Translations under genes and position numbers: made by a program
Source of the DNA: Lojkania enalia
Taxonomy: Eukaryota > Ascomycota > Dothideomycetes > Pleosporales
Length of the DNA stretch: 64,000 nt
NCBI GenBank assembly: GCA_010094045.1
Contig: ML986641.1
Location: forward strand, 62,001-126,000
Direction of reading: 5' to 3'
Part shown: piece by piece, positions 20,046-29,803 of the stretch
Numbering within the stretch: position 1 is the stretch's first letter
Layout of the letters: each line of letters begins with the position of its first letter
Notes under the pieces: model-generated
Database searches by the model: none
Told to the model about the DNA's origin: nothing
The model's input: only the letters and a program-made list of their open reading frames with translations

Positions 20046-21798
20046 CTATACCTTCAACTCTACCATTTCTTCCTCCTCCCCCATCAAGCTTAGGGGTCCC
20101 TTCTTAACCATTAAAGTCATAACCTCGTACAAAACATCCTATTCCTGAATTAGCCATAGCCTTTTCGTTCAACAGGTGCTCCACTTACCGCAGCCGCCAT
20201 TGTAGTCAACTCGGCATTTGTGTCGTAAGCTGGGGCAACCTCAACAATATCGGTAGCGATGAGGTTAATGCCCTCGAGGCCGCGGATGATTGTTCGGAGT
20301 TCGCGGGTGCTCCAGCCTCCAGTTTCCGGGGTGCCAGTAGCTGGGGCGACTAACAGTTACATATTAGCACCGTCTATCAAAGGTGCCTACGGGTAGTCTT
20401 ACAGGCAGGATCAAGTGTATCAATATCAATACTCAAGTAGACCGGTTTCTCGGTTCCGACTCTCTCTTTGATCTTCTTGATTATACCATCAGTACCGATC
20501 TCGTCAATTTCCCTGGCCTCCACAATCTGAAAGCCACAGTAGCCATCGTTCTCGTAATCGGAAGGTCCAGACAGCGTCGTGCGGATGCCGGCATGGATGT
20601 TGGAGTCATTGGCAAGGAGACCTTCTTGAGCAGCGTGGAAGAAGTATGTTCCGTGGTTGATGCTTGCTTGTTGACTAGGAGAGCCCCCAAAGACCTTGGG
20701 CTTCCAAGTGTCACTATATGTGATTTAACTTCGTTCCATTATGACCTACTATGGAGTCGAAAGTTTGAACTTACAGATGGCTGTCGAAGTGGATAACGCT
20801 GACTGGGCCATACTCGCTATACGTTGTAAGCTGCTGCAACTTGGATGCATATCCTACGGAACTTACCGATTAATAGATCGCAAGAGTGGAAGTGTAATAG
20901 TATGATCACTACATGACAATTAGATACTCTCGCATTATTTTTTCAGTGACGTACCCGCCCAAGGTGATCAGTCGCGGTAATGTCCTTCCATTTTTTGCAG
21001 GACCGGGTTTATTGGCATCAGTATAAGGCGCACGGGAAAGTAGTAGATTGTGGCCCTCCTCAATCTGTTGGAGCGCATAGGCATTGTCATACCTAGCGTA
21101 GAAAGTCAGCCAATTTGTCTCTGCCGAAACGAAAATGACCAGTCGCCGCTTTTCACAGATCTACTCCCGTTCAAAATCAAACAAGTATGAAATATTCAAC
21201 GCACGACGTAACAGGAATATCACCGCAGTCAAGAACTTTTGCCCAAGAATGAAAAGGATTGGCGTCGAGAGGAACGTTGTAACCGCCACTAAACCCGACC
21301 CGTCGTGAGCCTTTGCGCCCACAAGGAGCAAGCGGTCAGCATTGGACCGTCAATTGAGAACATACTAAAGATTTAGGCGACGAGAACCTTGTCTAATGCC
21401 ACTGGGGCCAAAGCGGGCTCCTGGGCGGTATGAAGTTCCAGTGTCGAAAGGAGCACCTTGAAATTTGTCAATCCAACGAAAACCGAATTAAGGACAAAAT
21501 CATTACCAATGAACGCAATGTCGTATTTTACGTCGTGACTAGAGAGACAAGGGTGATACTTGATCCGGCCAAAGGTAGAAATGCCTGAAAAGACGGAATC
21601 TGCCTATACAGGGCTTAGTTGGGGGCTCGGATCCCTTCAAGGACCTTCTGAGCGACGAACCTGAGTTCCACCGTCTCCGGGCAAAGTGTTATACCATAAC
21701 CCTTGGTGTGGGCCAGACATTGGCTCCTGGTCATGATCGTGGTCCCCATGAGCAGCTGCAACCGCTGCAAGACCAAGAATGGCATTGGAAACCCTCAT
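20046..21798 (-). CDS. Secreted agmatinase/ureohydrolase family enzyme, ten exons
   Basis: Member of the arginase/agmatinase (ureohydrolase) family, which hydrolyses guanidino groups to urea with two Mn ions. Exons, minus strand: 21798-21661, 21603-21507, 21456-21388, 21310-21205, 21092-20955, 20908-20867, 20816-20775, 20713-20403, 20349-20189, 20138-20046; introns 46-112 nt; all phases fit, giving 398 residues. Metal ligands visible: GGDHT (His185), HFDSHLD (Asp208, His210, Asp212) and SIDIDTLDP (Asp307, Asp309). [22 protein letters not shown] and IVEVAPAYD are typical agmatinase blocks. The start [18 protein letters not shown] is a signal peptide, so the enzyme is probably secreted or vacuolar, followed by a His/Asp-rich segment HGDHDHDQ. 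True substrate (agmatine, guanidinobutyrate or other) cannot be told from sequence. Confidence 0.93.
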
Positions 21799-22799
21799 TG
21801 TGGAAAATTGGGGGACTGGAAAAGACGAGAGGGGAGACGTAGCGAGAAATAGCTGCTCGACAAGTAGAGCCAAGTGAACTGATAAATACCCCTCGGTATC
21901 TATTTACATATTGACCCGTAGCTGTTAGGTAAACAGCTTTTAGGTAAACAGTTCGAAGCTACCCCTGTCTTTCTGGCTGCACGATGACTCTGCAGTCGTC
22001 AATTGGCCTAGTCAAGAAGCCCAAGCTCCCAGCCTCGGTGTGGAGAACGTTAGGGCTATTCTTCAGATCCACTCTCGGAAGGTAGTTGGAATTTGTTCGT
22101 TGCAGATGTGGAGCGGAGACCCCGCCTTGACCGATGACGGCGCCGGCTTTGTCGAATTGGCCAATGGTAGCACATCCGGACGATTTCGTAAACGCAAAAC
22201 TCAGCATCAGTGCTCCCAAATAGCAGCGCCTTATCAGAGTCGTGGCGGAAAAAGACTTGATCGAGGCATGATCCACCGGCATGTCTGGCTAGGCGCGAGC
22301 TGATGCGTGCAGCTCTTACGTATCGCCAGCGTGGAAGTGCAGCAGTCGTAACGCAGTTTGTCATGCTCGGCATGATATTGCCTGATATCTCTCGGGAGAT
22401 GGGCACGGAGCTGGTCTGAGGAAGACCGTGAGCATTTTTCCTTCAATAGCTACAGACCGACAAGGAGACGGAGCCTATGTTGTTTCGCCGATAAGACACG
22501 CGACGGTAGACAGCTGAATCTGCCAGCTTGCAGACCAGCATGCATACGATGCGATTCCACTAACGCATTCAGGTGTTTCTTACGTGGGGTAGATGCGGAT
22601 CCTGTACCTGGTCGCTTTGTGGTCTGGAGGACGACGGATGGTCTGTGTGGGAAAGAAAGTTAAGATTCATCTCGCTAAGCCTAAAACGGGCAACACTGGA
22701 CATTGCGAACATTTATTTATCTACTCATGAACATCTCCTTTTTGCAGGTTCGTACAAAACTCTCCATTTTCTTCGAAATTGCCACCATCTGCGGCCTTC
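21799..22799. other. Intergenic region
   Basis: One kilobase upstream of the agmatinase gene and downstream of the MATE gene. A minus-strand frame at about 22282-21959 is open for 107 codons but has no recognisable features. The tandem TAGGTAAACAG at about 21926-21953 appears twice. Otherwise nothing seen. Confidence 0.45.
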
Positions 22800-24416
22800 T
22801 CAGTGAGCCCCATTGGGCACCATTGCGTCAGGCACGCCTTGCTCCGCCCTGTCGTTTGAATCCATCCGATCAAATGCTTTCTTCACTTGATAGTCCCAAT
22901 TACTCCATGCCACGATAACCCACTCAGCAAATCCCACAAGGTAGAGGGCGATGCATTGTCCAACCCACAAACCAGCCAGGCCCCATCCGTGGAACGCAAG
23001 CCAGATTCCGAGAGGCAGTGCGCCGCAATAGTAGCTAACAAGATTTACTGTTGCACCGACGTGTTGTCTACCCATTCCCCTAAGCGCACCACCGCAACTT
23101 CCGTTAAGTCCATCCGCAATTTGGAATAAAGCGACATAAGGCATGACCTCGGCCGTCAGTTTGATAACGCGGATATCGTCGTTGAAGATTTTAGCGTAGA
23201 CGTTTTTAACGCCCATGAGGACAGCAAGAACGATGGCACCTAGAAACATACTAAGAACTGCTGCAGTATTTGCTGATCTTGCTGCTCCCTTGGCATTCCG
23301 TGCTCCGAGGAGATTGCCTACCCGTGAGCTAGTAGCAACTCCAACCCCAAATGGAATTGTATTCATGACTTGATCAGTCGTCATGATAACACTCTGAGCG
23401 GCGAGTGGGATTGTTCCAAGTCGACCGGCTGCTAAAGCGACAATTTCGAATGCCCACCACTCTGTTCCAACATGTATAACTCCCAGAAGTGCGAGTCGGG
23501 CGAACGTCCACATATTTTGCAAACACTTGCGGCTCCATCCCCCCCAGCATTCCCAACCACCGATAAACCGAGCGTATGCGAGGAGGAGGAGGAACGATGT
23601 CCAGTATGCAATGCCGGTGGCGATCGGTGCGCCGAGAAGACCAATCTTGAAGATGTACACGAAGAGGTAATTTAGGCCTGCACTGAGGGGAGAAGTAATC
23701 AACAAGACGTAAGTTCCAGGTCTCATGATTTCTAGACTTGTTAACTCATTGATCCTTTTTTTCTGTTAGCATGCCATACCTTGGGCCTGGAGATATTTTT
23801 TCATTGCCTCAAAGTATACATAACCAAGTCCGCCTGGGATAAGTACGCTCAGGAACTTGGCTGAATCCCGTGCAATATAATCTTCTTGACCGAGAGATTT
23901 AAAAATAGGCTCGGAAAATATCCAGAGAATTGCGACGGGTGTATAGAACAAGGTTAGAACAATGAAGGAACGTTGTAGGATAATCCCTAGGTCATGGCGA
24001 TTCTTGCTACCGGTGAAACTTGCGGATGCCAGGGTATCAATGGCAGTAGTTCCCCCTAAAGCAATAAGCCATGCTGTGGCCATTGCAAACATATAGGAGA
24101 ATGCGGCTGTTGCCAGGGCTTCTGGAGATAGGCGTCCGACAATTAGAACAGAAATCGTTTGCAGTGAGTTCTGAAGGGTGTAGGCGAGGATGACCGGAAT
24201 TGAGCCTTTAAGGAGAATCCAGAACTCCTGTAGTATGAGCTGGAATTTGGTTGTATCTTCATCTTCAACCTCGTAAGACTCGCCAGTGTACCACTCCTCC
24301 TCCGGGGGGGGAAGTAAGGAAGTGCGCTCATTAGGAGAATTGGGATCAGCTTTCGGCTTGGGCTTTTGCAAGAAACCAGGCAGCCAAGACCGAGATTTAT
24401 TTGAACGACTCTCCAT
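22800..24416 (-). CDS. MATE-family multidrug/toxin efflux transporter
   Basis: Two exons on the minus strand, 24416-23780 and 23731-22800, joined across a 48-nt intron; 522 residues. About twelve hydrophobic segments start near residue 70. Typical MATE features are IPVILAYTLQNSLQTISVLI in helix 1, ALGGTTAIDTLASASFTGSK after helix 2 (the conserved TLASQAFGA-like region), KKYLQAQEIMRPG at the splice junction, and PFGVGVATSSRVGNLLGARN in the second half, mirroring the first. The family exports drugs, metabolites or cations by H+ or Na+ antiport, in fungi often at the vacuole or plasma membrane. The N-terminal 60 residues are soluble, with an acidic cluster (about 45-55) and a leucine motif (TSLLPP) of the kind that can direct vacuolar sorting. 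Substrate unknown. Confidence 0.93.
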
Positions 24417-25079
24417 CGTAATAATGAAACCAGATTACTGAGGAGGCTGCGACGGTCAGGGAATGACCAGAGTTTAGAGAATAATATATCTTCGACAGGA
24501 AGCGTTCAAAGCCATAAGAAATGAATACATTAGACTATAAGTAGGAATACAACCTCAAGCACTGCAGATTTGGGGCTGCAGGCTTTAACAAGCTAAGAGG
24601 TGCGGAACATGATAGACAGTGTGATGACCATAGACATGACAATACGAAACTCACGGGATATGACCGGATTAATCGGGGAGGGCACAGCCGTCTATGATAA
24701 AGGACGAGACATAACTGGTCAGCCTTGACGACTTTATGCAGCATATTCCAAGTTTGAATGACAACTCACGATCTGGCTTCGCACTCAGTGGATGCAAGTC
24801 CAGCGGTAGTCTTATCAACCTGCATATATGCATTTTGACTAAAGCCGTTCGGTAAATTTTACGTGAAGAGTTTCAGAACCCCGGGATCCAATTAAAATAT
24901 AAAAATGAGCAACGATGCGTACGTCAGTGACCTGGGGAAATGTCGGTTGCACCCGGATACTGATAGCACACGACCGTAGTTTCGATGGTGCTTTCAGCGG
25001 CGTTCTTCCTAGGAGTCACATCAAGACAAGAGCCCGAACTATGGACCGTCACGCAAATCAATTAGATTACAGTTAGGAA
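24417..25079. other. Intergenic, upstream of MATE gene
   Basis: No gene seen. Contains the probable promoter of the MATE gene near 24417-24600. Confidence 0.45.
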
Positions 25080-25334
25080 TTGAATTCAAAATTCTTTAGC
25101 GAATGTGCCGTCTGCGGCTGGAATCCGACCGACCTCGTCTCAAGCTTTGAGATACACTCAAGCACACACGAACCTGCCTCAACCCTCAACGATATTCATG
25201 TCCAATTTGCATTAACCATAGTTGACAGAGTTACCAGTGAAAAGAAGCAAGATCGAGGCCGCAATCGTCTAGAAAATTTTGCATTCACACCAGACGACGA
25301 CCCCAAGGGCCACTGGCTAGACGAAGAGCCGTAA
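25080..25334 (+). CDS. Doubtful small open frame
   Basis: An open frame of 84 codons with a moderately natural composition; it contains CAVCGWNPTD near the start and ends NFAFTPDDDPKGHWLDEEP. No family is recognised and no exon partner was found. It may be a small gene, an exon of an unrecognised gene, or chance. Confidence 0.25.
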   Translation: MNSKFFSECAVCGWNPTDLVSSFEIHSSTHEPASTLNDIHVQFALTIVDRVTSEKKQDRGRNRLENFAFTPDDDPKGHWLDEEP

Positions 25335-25970
25335 AGGAACATTCGGGTCTACCATTTTCGCAGCGCATAACAGAGTGGCAATAGACGCTTGCAGTAGTGT
25401 TACGTTATACATCCCGGAACCTGAGGATCGGAGAAGTTCGCGTGGGGTCTGTTGGAACAGAGCCGAGGTATCACGTGACTCTATATCGGGCATAGCCCCT
25501 AAGTTCCTTGCAAAACTATCCGAAACGTCCAAGCACAGCCTGCTTTAAACTGAGCCATGCGTGGTTGGGCGCCACGTCAGAACCACTGGTTCAGTGCTTA
25601 CCTAGGTAGGTAAAGATTTTGCAGAAATTCGTGAAGTGAAACGGTGTTCCCTCTCACACGCGACTTCTGCTCCTGTTCCTCCTGTTCCTCCAGTTCCTCC
25701 TTGGTTCCTTGCGTAGCCGCATAAGCACTCTAAGATGTAGGTATAAAAATGTCCAGCAGCAACTTAGTTTCATCAGAATATATTCGCCTAGCAACATTAC
25801 CTAACATCAACATCCACGACGAACATAGCACTTTAGGTATATATTTGCTTCAAGTTCCTTTTCTTCAAATCAAGGCCTACAGTTTTATCCTCCTGTCTAC
25901 CATCTTCCGGTCGGCATTGCAGCAGTGCTGTTCCTCTGTCAACGTGTCCCCAATTTCGAGTTCATAAACC
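25335..25970. promoter_or_regulatory. Upstream region of small beta-protein gene, pyrimidine repeats
   Basis: Intergenic. At about 25665-25710 there is a short tandem array based on TTCCTCCTG, a pyrimidine-rich element typical of fungal 5' leaders. The gene start follows 260 bases later. Confidence 0.4.
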
Positions 25971-26510
25971 ATGGAATACCCAGTTTACGCCGAAGATGGC
26001 TGGCGAGGCCGTAAAGCGGTCTGGATCAAACATTCCGACAAGGATACAGACGCCTATCACGTGGATTTTCGGGGCTCTGCCGATATGATCGTGCGCCGGG
26101 GAGGAATGCAAGGCCCTATCGTAGGCAAGATTGACTTTCATAATTTCAGCAATTACGTGGAGATACACTTCGAAAACAACGAGCGAGTAGAAATGAGGCG
26201 GGATGGTTTATTTTCCAGGACCCAAATCGTAGACTTGCCAGCTGCGCCTGGACCTACTAGGTTCGCTTGGAAGTCTACGCTCTCTCATGGATCGAAATTT
26301 GGAGGGAATTTGAAGCTTGAAGACTCAAATGGTCAGGTGTTGGCTTTGTTCGCGCATTCTTGTGGGATGCGAAAAGATGGAACCTTGACAATAGTTGTAT
26401 TCCGTCTGCAACAGTCATTTCTCGACCAGGTAATAGTAAGCTTTATGGCAGTTGAAGAGAAGCAACGCAGACAAGCTATTAGCGTAGCGGCGGGAGGCGC
26501 CAGTTGTTAG
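25971..26510 (+). CDS. Hypothetical protein, possible tubby/scramblase-like fold
   Basis: Intronless, 179 residues, start at the first ATG in an ACCATGG context. The pattern of short beta-strands alternating with turns (GKIDFHNFSNYVEIHFEN, RVEMRRDGLFSRTQIVDL, RFAWKSTLSHGSKFGGNLKL, GQVLALFAHSCGMRKDGTLT) and a late hydrophobic helix (LDQVIVSFMAVEEKQRR) recalls small fungal proteins with a tubby C-terminal-like beta-barrel around a central helix. That is an impression from pattern, not a motif match. No signal peptide. Such proteins can bind phospholipids, but nothing shows it here. Coding status is well supported by length, context and residue composition. Confidence 0.7.
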   Translation: MEYPVYAEDGWRGRKAVWIKHSDKDTDAYHVDFRGSADMIVRRGGMQGPIVGKIDFHNFSNYVEIHFENNERVEMRRDGLFSRTQIVDLPAAPGPTRFAWKSTLSHGSKFGGNLKLEDSNGQVLALFAHSCGMRKDGTLTIVVFRLQQSFLDQVIVSFMAVEEKQRRQAISVAAGGASC

Positions 26511-27808
26511 ATTGTGTAGTTGATACCCAATATTATCTTCTGTGGACAGTATTTTATTTTGCTCCCCTCTTATCCCAATCAACCTGCGCAATTTCTTTGC
26601 CTTCAGTTATGCTGGACTCTACCTCCATATTTTAGTATGGTGTATAATTCTTATTTATTCCGAGACCATGCTTCATGTCCTTTCAGCTTATGCTGAGAAT
26701 TCTCCAATTTCCTACATCGATAATCAAGGTTCGATAACTACGATAAATAGATGTCAATCTCAAGTCGTAGGGCGGGTAAGCAAAACCTTGATACTATTTA
26801 CAGTTCTTTCCAAATGCAATCAGATCACGACTTCTTATTTCGTTGGATAGTGTGGTTAGTGTTGCGGCTGTTTTGCCTAGCGTGGTTGCTACTGTTGTTT
26901 CTATTAAGAGTAGTTTCGAAGCGTAATTGTTTCTACCCCTTGCAGTGTTGCCTCACAATATCCGTAGCCTTTTTATTGACTACCCATTAATTTTTCTTTC
27001 TAATTCAACACAATCTTCATTCTACGCTCACTTCGCTCTCGTTCCACTTCCGTCACTCCTAGCCTTGGAATACAACGAAAAGATGATCATGTGCATTCTG
27101 AGATAGATTTGGAATCCAAAAGTTAGAGCTAAAACTAGGTTAGAGGAGCTATCTTAACCGATTCCAATACTCAGCTTGGCGATTCTCGTTGATACCGCTA
27201 AGGTAGGCGCAGGCATTGAGGCAAGCAAAAGCTCCACGAGTCTAGTATTCCGTCAATGCCATCGGTTCCATCCCGGACCACTCTCTAGGCTAGCACAAGA
27301 ATTACTGGAGAAAGTTATCGGTCATGTATACCAGTTCGAGAAGGCAACGCGTCCGCAAGAATGGAAGAGGGATTTCAGGTGATTCCAGGGTAATTGTAGC
27401 CCCTAATGCACCTAACAGGCCCTATAGAGAATTGGCCGAGGAATAATGGTGTTAGATTTTTCAAGCCTGGAAGCTTATAAATCAGTCATGGCCGAGGTTA
27501 TTGAATATGACGCCGTGCTTCGTTGTTATCCCATACTCTAAGTCTGCGTAAGGCAAAATACGAGATTTTTCGTTCATTGCTCACGGATACATGGATAGAA
27601 AGCGTTTTAGGATTCTCAAATTCATAGCCTATATAGGCCAGGCACACAGAGCCCCCCACAGATGCCCAGCGAGGGGATGTGGTGCCAGGGTATACCTGGA
27701 AATCAATTTGAAATCGATATGATATATGAAAAAATTCGACTATATTTCTCTATGTGGTTGTAGATTAGCTAGATTTCAAAGCATACTTACTGTTTCTCAT
27801 AGACATGC
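26511..27808. other. Intergenic, AT-leaning
   Basis: Apart from the fragment at 27176-27382 nothing is recognised; short frames are interrupted often. Right end is the 3' flank of the deacetylase gene. Confidence 0.45.
27176..27382 (+). pseudogene. Possible F-box-like gene fragment
   Basis: A 68-codon frame whose second half reads PGPLSRLAQELLEKVIGHVY and then WKRDFR before a stop. LP/LSRLxxELLEKVI is the usual beginning of an F-box-like domain in fungal proteins, and frames beyond the stop do not continue. The fragment has no proper partner, so it looks like a relic. The match is short and could be chance. Confidence 0.25.
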
Positions 27809-29161
27809 CTACCCTCTTGCCTCTCCATCATTTTCTCTAGCTGTAACGGCCTCCTCTCGATCCCACACTTTGGCTCCAGCAACCCATGTCTGCAGGACCT
27901 CGCCCGCATCATTGAGGACACACAGATCCGCTCTTCGCCCCTCTTTCAAGATTCCTCTCCCTCCTTTGCCATCGATGCCCATGAACGCCGCGACATTCTC
28001 GGTGACAGTGCTCACAGCCTCGGCTATCCCACATCCACTCCACTTCATCAGATTCCGCACAGCTTCCTGCAAGCTGATGCAGCCTCCAATCAACGTGTCG
28101 GTTCCAGCGATAGTTGCTCTTGTCCCCTTCTTCGTTTGCTCGAACGGAATCTGGGCGTGTCCTGGATACGTGCCGTCAGGGAGCGACGCTAGTTCTATGC
28201 TATCAGTAATGATAATAGACTTCTTAGGATTCGATCTATAAAGGAGTGACACTGTAGCCGGATGCAGGTGCTCGCCATCTGCAATAATGGTGTACCACGG
28301 CTGCCTATACGGATGCATTGCGGGCAAGGATATCAAGCCAGTGAGTCCCGGAGCACGAGATGTGAATGGTGTCATGCCGTTTAGCGTGTGCGTTAGACAG
28401 GTTGCGCCGGCTTGGAGTCCCGCAAGACCTTCTTCGTAAGATGCTGTTGAGTGGCCCATGGATACTTTTATACCGTGGAATGCGAGGGTTTTGATGAGAG
28501 AGGAGAAGTCCGGGAGCTCTGGGGCTAGTGTGGCAAGTTTTATGGAGGATAGGTTTGAAGAGCCGTATAAGTCAGCTGGGGAGACGGTGCATGGTTGGAA
28601 GAGAGATGAGTTATGGGCGCCTTTCCTAGTAGGGTGGAGGTAGGGGCCCTCGGTGTGGGCACCGAGGAGGGAAGCGGAGTTGGGGATGTCACGGGGTGTG
28701 AGGGATGGAAGGATCTACTTGGTTGTCAGAGAGGGAAAGCGTATTTATGATATGAAAATCCAGAAATCATCGCTATTACAGACTACGAGATATATACTCA
28801 ATATGTACAAAAGATAAATCCGCCTTACCGTCCTGAACTCCTCCCCCTTGACTGTTGGGATTGTCGCCCAAAAGCCCGTGACACCCTGCGTAGCATAGTG
28901 CTGTGCAACTCCATCTATCTTCTTCGCGTAGCTCTGCGCATCGTCAAATTGGGTGAAATGGAACCCTTTTACGCCATTCGTGTGTAGCTCCAGAAATCCC
29001 GGAGCTATGATGTTGTCATCAAGATCGACGGCCTCTCCTCCAATGTAGCCTTCTCTTTTCAGGATGAGGCCCGTCTCGTCGGAGATGACCAGATGGTCTT
29101 CCACAAGCTCGCCGTTGAGAACATAGCGGCCATTCGTGAAGAGAGTAAACCAGCCAGACAT
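27809..29161 (-). CDS. nagA: N-acetylglucosamine-6-phosphate deacetylase
   Basis: Amidohydrolase-superfamily enzyme removing the acetyl group from GlcNAc-6-phosphate to give glucosamine-6-phosphate, a step in use of chitin-derived amino sugar. Two exons on the minus strand, 29161-28829 and 28714-27809, with a 114-nt intron; 412 residues. Motifs in order: APGFLELHTNGVKG (His60, Asn62), GAHTEGPYLHP (Glu133), SMGHSTA (His199), THTLNGM (His220), IITDS (Asp281). These are the expected metal and substrate residues. A C-terminal ADLCVLNDAGEVLQTWVAG strand closes the fold. In yeasts this gene is often clustered with GlcNAc kinase, deaminase and permease; none of those is next to it here. It diverges from the SMP/C2 gene. 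Confidence 0.96.
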
Positions 29162-29803
29162 GTCACGAAAGAAAGTCAGGGTTTATGTCAATTCCGAGGC
29201 AGTGGTTTGCAAGCTCTCCAACCCAAGGTTGAATCGCGGGGCATCGCCAAGCATCCTTTGACAAACGTAAGCAATGCACGGCCCGCCATGATGTTTGGCT
29301 GGCATATGACGATGTCCGATGATTGGACGATGGTGTTGAGGCGCTTGTGATACGCAGCAAGCATCAACATCGATCTAGGAAACACGCTCTATCGAGATGT
29401 GATTATCCTACGATTGCCCATAATGAAACAGCTACCGCGGCTATATATGCTTACTAGGCACGCACTAGAAGGCCGCCCGGCGAACGCGTCTCGCGAATTT
29501 GGCCACACTGATGGTAGTGGCTTGCAATACGATTGCGCGGTCGCGTTGAAGGGTATGACATCACCGTCGAACAAAGCTGTAGCTGGCAACACAAGCGGAG
29601 GATCTTCCCGCGACATGCGACCATGCTGGATATTCCCTGCTTTTTGCGTCCCACGGCCCGAGAGAAGCTGAGCTTTATTTAATTGATCTTTTCCTGTGCC
29701 CACTGCTCCTGTTTCTCCAACTCCTCCAGCCTCAATTCCTTCTCATCGCATTCCCCTGCCTTGTTTGGAGAGCAACGCCCCGTGGGAAGGGGGTAATTCC
29801 AAG
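29162..29803. promoter_or_regulatory. Divergent promoter region, nagA and SMP/C2 gene
   Basis: 640 bases between two divergent genes, necessarily with both promoters. An ATG at 29696 in frame with the downstream gene could extend it by 36 codons, but that extension is Pro/Ser-rich and reads as leader. No factor site assigned. Confidence 0.45.

Noticed and set aside
16966..24416. Possible co-regulated cluster of four minus-strand genes (Dsc3, Isa1, agmatinase, MATE)
   Set aside because: Functions are unrelated and spacing is ordinary; shared orientation alone is weak evidence.
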